Below are positions 35,223 through 46,126 of a stretch of 64,000 nt of DNA, in pieces. Position 1 is the stretch's first letter; the number at the start of each line of letters is the position of its first letter. Source of the stretch: Astrothelium macrocarpum (lineage: Eukaryota > Ascomycota > Dothideomycetes > Trypetheliales > Trypetheliaceae); NCBI GenBank assembly GCA_021030915.1, contig JAGEMR010000100.1, positions 47,900 to 111,899 of the forward strand. Direction: 5' to 3'. The notes under the pieces are model-generated. The model worked only from the letters and a program-made list of their open reading frames with translations, was not told where the DNA came from and ran no database searches. A program made the position numbers and the translations under genes.

Positions 35223-36872
35223 TTATCGTAGCGAGAAACCTTTCCTTTTTCCCTTCTCCTCGAGCGGCCGTCCACTCTCGATACGTGATTTCTTCTCTTC
35301 CAACTCTGCCTTTTGCCGGTCTAATTGCTCCTTCATCTCCTTGTGACGGGCAAACAGCTCGTCTTCGGATTGCTTGAGCTTGGCTTCTTTTTCCGCTACT
35401 TTCTGCTGGAACACCATCTTCATCTCTTGTTCCATCTTGGCGAGTTTCTGCTCATGAAGGCTGCGTTCCTCTTCTTGCTTGACGGCAGGGTTCACTTCCT
35501 TGAAGACGCTCGGATCCTGAGCAACACCCATAGATGTAAGCTTATCACTGCGGTAATTCTCGTAGAGTGCATTGTTGGTGTGCTCCTTGAGTTCCTCCAT
35601 GTGTGTGCGGATGAGCATCTGCCGGAGTTTCACGAAATCGCAGTGGTCTTCGTTGTCGACTTCGATGATGCCCCATGGGTAACGACGACCACGGACTTTG
35701 CGACCTTCTGCAGTGGTCACCTCACTGTTGGCGCCAACAACGGCAAAGGGGACTTTGGACATAATTTCGTTGTTTTCGGCAATGGTCTCTTCATCGTCGA
35801 GTTCGTATCTTGGGCCCTCAAAGATTTGGATATTGTGATGCTGAATATCTGCAAGGATCTGCAAGCGTGAATTAGTAAACTGTGACGTTGCCAGCATTGT
35901 CTAGGTCGTTACTCACTCTGTGCTTGAATGCTGCAATCTCGTCGTCTGTCAAAGTATCGGCTTTAGCGATAACAGGAATCAGATTGACCTTGGTATGCAG
36001 CCGACGCATGACCTCAACGTCCAAGGGCTTCAGAGCGTGGCCGGTTGGTTGAATAAAGTATACACATGCGTGTACTCGGTTATCCACAATATTCATCCTG
36101 TTGACCTTGTTCTCTGCATCGAGATATGCATCGAAACGTTGCTCAATGTTCTCCACAATCGGACGCCATGAATCGTCGTTGTTCACAAAGTCGCCAAAAC
36201 CAGGAGTGTCGACAACAGTCAATCGTAGACGAACACCGTTTTCCTCAATGTCAGCACTGATTGATTGTATAGAGACGGTCTTTGGAATGATGTCAAGGCT
36301 GGGTCCTTTGCGCTCTTTCGGGGGGTAGAGAGAGGTATTGAAGAGGGTGTTGACGAGTGTCGACTTGCCGAGGCCCGATTCACCTGAGAAAGAGTAAGTG
36401 ATAAACTTTTTGGGAATGGAATGCTTGACGCACCAACTACCATGACGTTAAAATTGAAGCCCTTTCGTACACTCTTGCGATGCCATTGGTTCGGCAAATT
36501 GGCAAATCCCACGTATCCAGTCAATTTTCTCCTCACGATATTTCTCATATCAGATGCGGCTGCAGCTGCAGCTTTGGGGTCTCTAGAGGAAACGGTTTGG
36601 GGTAGAGCATTGGGACCGTTTGGCATAGCGTTACTACTCTTTACGTCAGGGGCTGATGGCTTGCCATTGGGCATGCCAGCTGGAGCAGGTGATGCCCTTG
36701 CAGGTTGTGCAGGTACACCGTTGGTTGCTGTGAATGATTCCATGTCAGTTGTCAAAGTTGTGGTGGTGAATGAGGACTCGAGATGAGGCAAAATTCGACT
36801 GCCGGTTTTGCTTGTCGGCCGACTAGAGGAAGGAGACTCGGTAGCTCCACGAGCAATAGAACCGGCAGCCAT
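35223..36872 (-). CDS. aspB: Septin, Cdc3/AspB type
   Basis: A GTP-binding cytoskeletal protein that forms hetero-oligomeric rods and rings at septa and growth sites. Model: exon 1 36872-36434, intron 36433-36384, exon 2 36383-35917, intron 35916-35859, exon 3 35858-35223; 513 residues. A disordered N-terminus of about 110 residues precedes a basic stretch and [20 protein letters not shown], characteristic of Cdc3 orthologues. The first splice rebuilds the P-loop GESGLGKST (Lys about 153). Then come VVDTPGFGD (switch II), [10 protein letters not shown] (G4) and the septin unique element with [18 protein letters not shown]. The last 90 residues form a coiled coil, as expected for Cdc3/Cdc12-class septins. 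Start chosen at the ATG of MAAGSIARG. Confidence 0.95.
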
Positions 36873-38877
36873 CGCGCTCGAAGTCTTGAGCAAGATGATC
36901 TTGAAATGAGAACGAATGCGGTTGTGGGGGTTTCAACGAATGCGTTTTGGTGTTTGGTGGAAAAGCAAAGAGGCGCTCACCCATGGCTATCTAGTAGATG
37001 TGGAGGCCAGCAGTGGGAGCAGAGTCGATGGTTCGCGAAGAGCGCGCCTGCCGTAGCGGAAGAGACATTAGCAAGTGCCAAGCGAATGCGGCGCGCAGGA
37101 TCTGGCAGAAAGCTTTTCAAACGGGAGCGCGCTTTCCTTCACACCCCCAAGATGGAGGAGGCAGCTCCAAAGTTTGTTTCTACAGAGGGCAGGCTTACCC
37201 GAAACGCAGTGAAGTGGTCGCCTAGACCTGAAGGCGCAAAGGCAGATGGATCGGGACAATACGACAGCGTATGCAGCAGGTCGGGCGGGAAAGACAAAAA
37301 GAATTGTTGGTGAACAAGGTGAAGTTTGTCGGCAAGGGAAAGGCGTTGATAGTGAAACTGGGTCTAGAGACCCCTTTTCGACCAGGGTATCTAACTTCGC
37401 TGGCAACACGCTGGCATGTCGACTGTGCCTGCATAATCTCACACATCTCACACCTCGCTCCCGTTCGCTCTCAATCGCATCGATAGCACTCTCCGCACAC
37501 GCCGGGCCGGCCTTTTGCACCATCATACACCACCGTTGGCGCAGTTGTGTCTCAAACAGGCGCGTTGGGTAACACGCCTGGAGAAGCTAAGTTGCCCTTT
37601 TTGGCACATCACGTGTTTCAATTTAATAAATGGCCGACGGCACCTCCACATCGACTTCTCCGCAGTCATGCCAGAAATCGATACCTAAAAAAGCACACAT
37701 GACTTTCGCTCCGTTCACTCCAGCGCCACCCGCAAGCCCGTCACTGACTCAAAACGCTGCGCTCGCTGATTTTGTTGCTCCTTAGCGACCACCTCCAATG
37801 ACGCGTACTTTCTCACCAGAGATCCCGGTCCAACTGCCCAGCCAATAGGCGCTCGGAGTCAGCATCATCATGTAAAATCAAAGATCGAGAGATGGAACTC
37901 TGGTGTTGTCAGTTAAAATGGTCGGAGATTATGCAAGAAAAGGCCGGACTCTTCCTTTGCCCGCTTTTCAATGCCATTGAGAAATATGACTGTACAAGAA
38001 ATGGCACATTTCGTTTTTTCTTTTGACAAACCATCTTCGAGAGCATACTCATTGTACATTTAGTCCAAATCTAGTGAGACTTTCGCAGGATGTCTGCTCC
38101 TGCTGCAGCTTCATAATCTCTACCATTTCCAGCGCTTTCAAGCATGATAGTCACATTGTTTCTGGCGCAGGTCATTGGTACCCAGTGCAATCCTCTTTCC
38201 GAAAATTGGCCACAGCTGTGCGGTCCCACCATGCACGGAGCATGAAATGTTCTTGAGTCCGAACGTACAGGCACTGCAAATAGACGCCACCCAAGACTTG
38301 GGACTGTCCATTATGCTGACGCTGTAGTATCGTAGGAAGACAAGGGATCGCGGTATTTGGGAACGAAGATGATAGGTTGATGGGCTGATTGGTACGCAAA
38401 ACTAGGGTGGGAGGCAATTGACCAATGACATGCTTGCCACAAAACATTTCTCCGACCCGGAAGAATGCCCGATTTGCGCCTCTATGCTCTCCCCCTCATA
38501 TTGTTTTCGTGTAGCTTTTTGTTTTTAAACCCCAAAAGTCCAGCGAGTGCATCAAAAACCTACCTATCAGACAGGTAAGTAGTTCAACACAACTGAATCA
38601 TCGTGCCACAAAGACAAGGTCTGGTTCGGGAAACCCGCCGTGCTTACCCTGAGCTTGAGTCACGCGATGTCAGAGCTGTAGGTACCCAAATTTTACAACG
38701 ATTATCCACCTTCTCCAATTTCCTTTGCTCCAGTAAGAGTCCCGTCACGTGGGCTGCCATTTGAAGTATTCATCTCCGTTCCATACAATTACACTTACCT
38801 CGGCTCAATACGCTCTTGCTCCTGGCATCAATTCCAAATTGCCAGCGTCAACTTGATCCAACTCAGTGCCGTGAACG
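36873..38877. promoter_or_regulatory. Long divergent intergenic region, septin / 2EXR gene
   Basis: Two kilobases between divergent genes. The septin-proximal 700 bases are C/T-rich on the minus (coding) strand, fitting a long 5' UTR and promoter. Overlapping frames of 100-176 codons on both strands at 36,783-37,572 have no recognisable content. No RNA gene or repeat noted. Confidence 0.45.
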
Positions 38878-39732
38878 ATGGATGGCATCTTTCCCTTTCT
38901 TCACCTACCCCGTGAGATCCGAGATCAGATCTACGACCTCTGTGCTGATTGGAATGATGCCATTCGCATTTTACCAAGGAGATACAATTTTCAATGCTCT
39001 CGCGGGCGATCAGCCGTGCCAGCTTCTGTGTCCACTCCGACTGTATTGCTGCTGAATCATCAGGTCAACGCGGAAGCACTGCAGGTACTTGGAAAGAAAC
39101 CTCTTCAATTGAATATACTCGTACAGCCGCTTGGCTGGACTCCTCTCTCAGAACTATATTCGTTGTTATCCATAGAAACCATCTCTCGCATTCCTCGGCT
39201 AGAGCTGCACTACACCTGGAATTTAAATGGCCGCATGGTTGACTTCCTGAGTCACTTCCACGATGGCGAAGCCCATCCATACTCAACCCAGCATATCGTC
39301 GTCACCTTCCCTTCAAAGGGTATTGAGCCTTATGGGGTTAAAAGTACCCTACTTGGCTCTGTTCAATGCCGAGCGCAATGTCCGCAACGGGCAAGCTGTC
39401 TCCATCTGGATGAAATTTTTTATGCGGTAAGCATTCTTCGCTGTCTGGAACGCGAACAACATGCTTTCATATCTCTCGGCCCTTGACTCAGGAAATATGT
39501 TTCACTAATAGCCCAACAGCTCAGGGAACTAGCCGAACACATGCGAGTTACCTTGTCCGTTGCAAATCCCGGCCAAGACCCTGTACATGGAGTGAGTTGG
39601 TCGCCCCGCTTCTACAAGAGGCCGTTGGGTCTTAGTGGAAGAACATGGGATTACGAGCCATTGACCTTGTGGTGTAAGCATCAGAAGGAGATGCCACCGT
39701 TTCCAAAGAAGCCCATGTTGGAAGCACCATAG
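38878..39732 (+). CDS. 2EXR-domain protein, two exons
   Basis: A 253-residue protein. Exon 1 is 38878-39426, the intron 39427-39519 (GTAAGC, CACTAAT branch, CAACAG), exon 2 39520-39732, phase 0, joining IFYA to LRELAEHMRVTL. FPFLHLPREIRDQIYDLC (about 5-22) opens the 2EXR domain, then TPTVLLLNHQVNAEALQVL is the second conserved block. A Cys pair (CRAQCPQRASC) lies before the intron. Related in type to the gene at 33,270, but the two differ enough that a recent duplication is unlikely. Confidence 0.78.
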
Positions 39733-40436
39733 CGAATGGATGCATATATCGAAGAGCATGGATGAAGAGCTTGATGATCAGGGACAAGAGCCCGCATCCT
39801 TGAGCAATTGCTTGATTTTTCTGGTCTTGGAGGATAGATGGTTGGCTGGCTTGCTTATCACCTCATGATTATTTACATATGCTATGACGTCAAAAATTGC
39901 TAGAATAGTAGAACTTCATTTAGGATTTTTTTTTTTTTTTTTTTTCGCCTGCTAGATCTTTGGACTTGAGACTTTACGCTGGGAAGACATTCCGAAATAT
40001 GTCTTGCACAGTTCTTTGACGCTGCGCCACACAAGAAATAGTTATTAAGTGATTTTCTTGATTCTGTGAGTCTGATTTCCACTGTAGATTAGGCACTGGA
40101 AATCCGAAATCATAATGCCATACCTTAATGGAAAATACAATGGTTGACCACATCAATTGCCATCATGCCATAGACCAGCAAGTACTTTAGCCGCTCAATT
40201 CGTAGATTCAAAAGTATCACGATACTCGCTATGCAAACACATACAGCAGATATATCTCCGTCGCGGCCTCGTATTTCAGGCAAGTTTCAAACTTTCCCGA
40301 CTGCTCATTCTCGGACTAAATGTAAGAACAACGCTCTCCACATACATGCCTTTCAGCCATGCAAAAAACCCCTTTACCAACTCCATGACCTCCCCCTCCT
40401 CCCCTCCCTCCCCTCCAAATCAACATATCCCCCACT
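39733..40436. other. Intergenic with a 20-bp T run
   Basis: Between convergent genes. A homopolymer of 20 T lies at 39,926-39,945. No gene seen. Confidence 0.6.
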
Positions 40437-43299
40437 TCACCCAGCCACACCCTCCACCTTCCTCAAAAACTCCCTCACCCTCCCAACCTCCAATCCCTCC
40501 CCACCACCCCTCCCACCACCCCCCACCGCAGCGCCCACCACAGCACCCCCAAGCACACCCCTCTCACTCTCCACAGCAGCCACCAACGCCCCCAACGCCC
40601 CCTCCACCCTCCCCTCCTCCACCCCCGTACACAGACTCACTACGCGCCGATACTTGGCCTCGAGCTCGCCATCCCTGCGCCGCAGCTCCGCGACCCGCGC
40701 CTTTAGCTTCTGCGCATTCGCCGCGTACGCCGCGAGCCGCGCGCGCAGCACCGCCGGCGCCGGCAGCGACGCCAGATACGCGGTCTGTGCGGGCGTGGGC
40801 GCGAGCGACGGGTTCGCGGTCCATGCCGAGGGCGGCACGGAGTGGTTGGGCAGGTGGGCGAGGCTGATTTCGAGAGCGGCGTCCGCGTCGCCGATGGCTG
40901 TGTCTGTGGTGGTGGTGGTGGTGGTGGTGGTGGTAGTGGTGGAAGATGATGGGCTTTTGTGGTGGCGGCGCTCGGCGATGGCGCTGCGGAGGTTGGCGAT
41001 CTTTTGGCTGCGGTCGGTGCGTGTGCGGACGCGGCGGCGGAGGCTTTCGAGGGTGGCGAGGGCGCTGCGGTGGTGTGCGCTCAGGTCGCGGAGGGTGGTG
41101 TTGATGCGGTCGATGCGGTCTTGTTTGATGCGGATTTCGGCGGTGAATTGGGATTCGGTTTGGGAGAGGAGGGAGGTGATGGCTGGAGTAGTGTTAGTGG
41201 GCTGCTTGTTATATGACTTGGATGAGTTGGGAGGAGAGGAGGGATCGTACAGCTTGCAATGTCTCGATGAGACTCTTCTATCTTGCTGACGGGCATGTTA
41301 TTTCGGGGTGAGGCGAGTTGTTGCAGATTTGCAAGATGTGCGAGATCGTCTTCGTTACCAACACCAAAATCAATGGGCCGTAATCCTTTGTAATTTGGGA
41401 TTGTTGCGTCTGCTTGGACCTCGATGAGCTGTTGAATAATGTTCCGGTTTCCGATTCGGGCAACTAAATTCAGCGCGGTGTTACCCCCTTTGTCACGGGC
41501 GTTGACCATCTCGCTCATGAACTTCATCAAATTAATGGGTCTGTTGGAAAATGGTGCCGAGGTAGTGCCGTCAGCTGATTGCTGGCTAGCAGAGTTATTG
41601 GCGTTGCGAACGAGAAATTCAAGCAAGGCTTCCAAGTAATACTTGCTAGAAGGAGCACGACCCTTGATACCGCATGACACAGCGATGTGGTGAAGAATGG
41701 TGCGCCCTTGGTGATCACGAATTTCAATCAAGGGAGCAAGGGTTTCTAACAGTTCTGGAAAGCAACTGTGATCAAGGCAATTGTTTACTTGCACAGCAGC
41801 CATCAACGGCGTTTGACCCACTACATTACCCCGGCGGATGTTTGCACCTTTGGCAATTAATAGTCGCATCAATGGCACACGACCTAACGTTGCGGCCCAA
41901 TGCAAAGCAGTGTTGGCTGATTGGTCAAGTGGAATTTCCAAGTCAGTGCCTGATAATTGGGTGATTGCAGGATGTTGTGAAAGATCATTTCGACCAAGAT
42001 CTGCAAAAAGGTCAAGTAAGGCAGCTTGTTTCTCTTCTTCTGCTTTGGTCGATGGTGCAGCCAGTGGTGGCAGAGCCGCATGAGTTTCTTCTTCAAGTGG
42101 TGGTCCCTGATGCTCCATTGTGGAATACATGAATGACTCGTTGGGTTCGGTGGGTGTTCCGTCGCGCATTGATACGTCGAGCGCACCGTTTGTCACCGGA
42201 ACGGAATCCGAGCTCTCCTGCCGCACTTTCTTTCGGGGGGGCTCTTGCATCTCCACGTCACCATTTCTTTGGGCAGCTTGCGAAGAATATGCAGAATCAG
42301 GATGTCCGTTTGCGCCAAAGCTGTTCTGCGGTGTCAAACTTGGAACACTCTGTTGGCTACCACTATTTTGCGTTTCTTGGCTGTTTGTCATTTGCTGGGA
42401 AGGTCTTCGAACCGCATCGGCTGGGCGCTTTTGAGCGCTCGCCGACCTGGGAGCTGGAGAGTTGAGCCGGGCTGCCTTGTTCATTGCAGCTAGCGCACTC
42501 GAGGCGGTGGGTGATATGTTTGAAAAAAATGTTCCGTTTGAAGGATTCGGCCATCGGCCATCTCGTCCGTCCAGACTTGTGTTGTAAAAACGCTTTCTAT
42601 TTGCAGCCATGGCTTGCTCTTTGGTGGGCGTATCAACTCCTTGACCAGGAGCACCACTTCCATCAGCGCTCACGTCGTAGTCTAGGAGTGGCCGTAAAAG
42701 CTCCTCAACACCATAAGCACGACAAAACTCGCGACCACGTTGGTAACTGATCCAAGTGCCCTGGTATTTACCGTAGCCTCCTTGGACTTTCTCATGTTCT
42801 CCTGTAAGAATTTCCTTTTCGAGGACTTTGGTACGTTTGCCCTTTTCCACCCCGGCAACTTTGAGGATTTGCGTCGCGTTAAGCCAGGAATCGGAGCGCC
42901 TTCGCATTACGGCGACATTGTGGACTTCCATCTCATATACGGAGACACCAGAGTAAGAGGCCTAACACATTAGCGAGAGCGCTGAACATTCAGACAATTG
43001 ACGCATACAGTATAGATCTGAGGCTTGTAGTCTGGGTTGGGCTGGGGCACATAGCCGTCGAAGCTTCGTTGCGCGGGTGAGGGCATCATCATGGCCGAAC
43101 CGTTTGGCATAGTATTGGTCATGGCGGTGTAGTAGATTTGCGACTGAGGGTTGGATTGCGGTGCGGGGGTGGAATGGAAGGATGCAGGGCGGGTATCAAA
43201 CGCAGCACGCGGACGATGATTGTCATTTGGGATGGAACCAGAAAAGGAAGCAGACATTGGCTTCTGGTGATGTGGGGCCAGATGTGTTTGCGGGTCCAT
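40437..43299 (-). CDS. mbp1: MBF-type APSES/ankyrin transcription factor (Mbp1/Res-like)
   Basis: DNA-binding subunit of the MBF-like complex that drives G1/S genes. Model: exon 1 43299-43009, intron 43008-42962, exon 2 42961-41251, intron 41250-41183, exon 3 41182-40437; 915 residues. The first splice joins KPQIYT to ASYSGVSVYEMEVHNVAVM, which opens the KilA-N/APSES domain (about 93-195) with RRRSDSWLNATQILKVAG, KVQGGYGKYQGTWIS and FCRAYGVEELLRPLL. Ankyrin repeats follow around 430-600 (NTALHWAATLGRVPLMRLLI, GNTALNLVARIGNRNIIQQL). The second splice joins HRDIAS to SITSLLSQTESQF, leading into a long helical C-terminus typical of the family. It contains a poly-Thr run from a GGT microsatellite and Gly-rich stretches near the end. 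Confidence 0.92.
40906..40942. repeat. GGT microsatellite inside mbp1
   Basis: About 12 repeats of gtg/ggt on the plus strand encode roughly twelve Thr on the minus strand, between the helical segment and the C-terminal coiled region of the Mbp1-like protein. Length polymorphism between strains is likely. Confidence 0.9.
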
Positions 43300-43472
43300 G
43301 GCCTCGGGAAATTGGCGATGTCGTGTGAACACGCGGTCAGGCGTGGAATATCGCGTTGAGGAGGCGAGGACCGCGTTGGCTGTGCTCTTCGGTGCGCGCC
43401 AACCTCGGCCGAGCACTGCCGCCAACACCAGACCAAACCCTAATTCATCTTTTGCTTTTCATCACAGGATTG
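43300..43472. promoter_or_regulatory. Compact bidirectional promoter, mbp1 / LYR gene
   Basis: Only 173 bases separate the divergent start codons. GC-rich with several CGCG steps (accgcgttgg, atcgcgttga, gtgcgcgcc), but no exact ACGCGT box. The true 5' ends may lie inside what I call coding. Confidence 0.5.
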
Positions 43473-44522
43473 ATGAAACGTCGAGACATCCTCCATCTAT
43501 TCAGGGCTTTACTCAGGGAGTCGACCTATCTCCCGGATGCCCAAGCAAGAGAGTGGGTCTGGTCACATATCGTTACGCGCTTCCGGGACTGCAAGCACAC
43601 GAAAACACGGCCAGAAATCCGTCGACTGACCTTGGTAGAGAATGCTCGTCAAAGCCTACACATTTTGCAAAAAGCCAACAATGGCAGACTTGATGAATTG
43701 AGCAAAGTTCTGTATTACTCCTATGGACGAAAAGGCAAACGCAGGCATGAGCTCATGAAGCCTCTTCTGACGTATGATTCAAAGGATCTCCAATCCCATA
43801 CAGATCCCATTCCCGAAAGACCTTCACAACATGCGAAAGAGAAAAATGTGGGGATAGTCAGTACGCTTGTGCAGCAGGCTGAGAATGTCGAGTGGCCCAG
43901 CAAATTCACGCCAGCACTACCATCAGGACTGACGGCTCTCTTGGAAAGCCATGTTACCGCCGATCCTCCAGACCATGTGCGGCCTTCGATAAGCAAAAGG
44001 CTCTATCGCCTCAATCTCCCGGACAAGAACAACTTAGGGCGAAAGCTTCCAGACTGCAGAAGAGCAAATCTCATAAGGGAATGGTATGGGTCAGTACTTG
44101 AACGTGCACTACCACCATTACCTGACGAGGAATGGTATCGACTGAGAGGTCTCATCACTGGTAAGATCCGGTGGGACGGTCCTCGGAAGAAAAGACCCGG
44201 CATTCCAGAAGACAAGCCGATAGCTACAGTTGAATCTGATCTCACACTCAAACGGGAACTGGGTTTGGTTGCTAAAGCACCAAAACTGTCCTCACCAATG
44301 CACGGAGATCATCACCTTACCTTACGGTATATGAAGAGACTATGGTGGAAGGTCTTTTCATCTTGTCCCCTGATGCGATGGGATGCTGAGAAAAGGACTT
44401 GGGACGTACAATGGGGTCATCAATCTGTTCCAAAATCCTTTGCTAAACGCGCAGACATCGACATGATGCTGTTTGAGGCAGCGGCAGGAATCTGCTTGAA
44501 ATATGGACAAGATTCTGTTTGA
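43473..44522 (+). CDS. LYR-domain protein, Cup1-like
   Basis: About 349 residues from the ATG at 43,473 (MKRRDILHLFRALLREST). The first 55 residues match an LYR-motif helix bundle of the Cup1-like type: LFRALLRESTYLPD, then WVWSHIVTRFRD. LYR proteins act in mitochondria, where they bind acyl carrier protein and help assemble respiratory complexes or Fe-S enzymes. The remaining 290 residues are basic, with PPLPDEEWYRLRGLITGKIR, and are not recognised. An open frame extends upstream to 43,356, but it lacks the LYR start and overlaps the promoter. Confidence 0.72.
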   Translation: MKRRDILHLFRALLRESTYLPDAQAREWVWSHIVTRFRDCKHTKTRPEIRRLTLVENARQSLHILQKANNGRLDELSKVLYYSYGRKGKRRHELMKPLLTYDSKDLQSHTDPIPERPSQHAKEKNVGIVSTLVQQAENVEWPSKFTPALPSGLTALLESHVTADPPDHVRPSISKRLYRLNLPDKNNLGRKLPDCRRANLIREWYGSVLERALPPLPDEEWYRLRGLITGKIRWDGPRKKRPGIPEDKPIATVESDLTLKRELGLVAKAPKLSSPMHGDHHLTLRYMKRLWWKVFSSCPLMRWDAEKRTWDVQWGHQSVPKSFAKRADIDMMLFEAAAGICLKYGQDSV

Positions 44523-44897
44523 GGGCGTGAACAGACAGACGAGGTTGCACTCGGGTGACTATCAGCTTCAAGATATTGCGATAGCACATTTTGTTGGAGC
44601 AGTTAGGCCACCACATCATCGCCAATGGAAACGCCATATCTCTCCAAGGCTGACAATGTTCTGGTTATTTGCAACCGGTTAGCAACGGCTCCGAATTTGG
44701 GATCCAGTTTCGAGATTATGGAAATCGGTGGGGATTGCCCCGCGCATACCCTAGGACAACAATTTGTGCCAATGACAGACTGCCATTTAGTGCATCTAGC
44801 CCCGGGCACGTCAAAAATTGTGTCTGGTCAATCTTCAATCCAGATCAGACCAAATACTCCGGCCTTTCCTATCCTCTTACATGAAACATTCTTAGCT

Positions 44898-45508
44898 ATG
44901 GCAGATAAAGTATCAATCCGCCTAGCAACACGTGAAGGTACATCTTTACATTCTCTTTTGTTACTTGAAATGTAACCATCGTTTCTACAGATGTCCCAGT
45001 GATTCTAGACCTGATCAAAGAACTTGCTGGATATGAAAAGGCTCTCGACTCGGTCCACGCTACCGAATCCACGCTCCTAAAGACCCTCACCTTTGCTCCT
45101 TCACCGATCGATGCCACTCCTGAACCCTCTTCCATACAGACCACTGGTTTCGCCAAGACTTTTCTTTTACGCCCACCACAATCTGGGCGAGTCAACGATG
45201 TCGAGGTTGCTGGTATGGCGCTCTTCTTCTACAACTATAGCACGTGGCATGCGGCTCCTGGCGTATACTTGGAGGATCTATTTGTGAGACCGGAATACAG
45301 GAGGAGAGGGTATGCAACAATGTTGTTGAAGGAGTTGGCAAAGGAGGTGAAGAGAGTTGGCGGAAAGAGGCTAGAATGGAGCTGCCTGAAGTGGAACGAA
45401 CCGAGCTTAAGATTTTATGAAGGACTTGGGGCGAAGCAAATGAGCGAGTGGGTTGGATTGCGGGTAGATGGAGATGCGTTGGATAAGCTGGCACATGAGG
45501 ATATATAG
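44898..45508 (+). CDS. Diamine/thialysine N-acetyltransferase-like GNAT (SSAT family)
   Basis: A 185-residue acetyltransferase. Exon 1 is 44898-44937 (MADKVSIRLATRE), the intron 44938-44990 (GTACAT...CTACAG), exon 2 44991-45508, joining as RLATREDVPVILDLIKELAG. The SSAT pattern is strong: YLEDLFVRPEYRRRGYATML is the acetyl-CoA loop, then RLEWSCLKWNEPSLRFYEGLGA. The family acetylates spermidine, spermine, diamines or thialysine. The substrate is not fixed by sequence. Confidence 0.88.
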
Positions 45509-46126
45509 ATACCTGGCGTATGTCTGTTGCAGGACTGCCTATCCACTAAAAATGTTCAGTTTTTACGAGCTACAATGCGCATTCTAATGACGCTGAAACT
45601 GGACATATTGACTATTGTTTATCCAGTCCTTTTTTCATGACATCTTTCCAGAATGCTAAATGTCCTTTTTCTTAAGAGAGTGCAAAGGCTACAAGAGCTT
45701 GGTAGTGAACCAGAATCAATATCGGCATGATCCCCAGGAAATCCTCCTAGGCTGAAAGCCCATGTAAGTAACCTGATGTGAAAAGGTCACAGAGAGAGAT
45801 AGTATCATGGTTGTACTCTTGGCGACTGGTTCAAGTAGAAGCTATCGAAGTAATGCCCGAGGCGCGAAAATTGGAAGTTCGGTCCGCGTCATTCTACAAC
45901 ATGCCAGCCACTCTTCGGTTCAATAGAAAGGGTCTCGGGGCGTTATCGGAAAGATAGATTCAAGAAGATCAGATGGGAAAATAGCTAATGACAGAACCAT
46001 TTACGGAACATAGTGAAAAGTCGCCAGTTTAATTTTCACTCTATTACATAAGCAATCCAGGCAACCGTTTACCGCAATACAACACATCAATCATTTCACC
46101 ACTTCCTATACGCGGCGTCTCTTACC
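45509..46126. other. Intergenic
   Basis: No gene seen between two plus-strand genes; includes the promoter of the F-box gene. Confidence 0.5.

Noticed and set aside
36783..37572. Overlapping reading frames of 100-176 codons on both strands
   Set aside because: No domain or codon bias; they lie in the C/T-rich septin promoter and 5' UTR region.
40157..41289. Long plus-strand frames rich in Pro, Arg or Val
   Set aside because: Antisense to the GC-rich third exon of the mbp1 gene.
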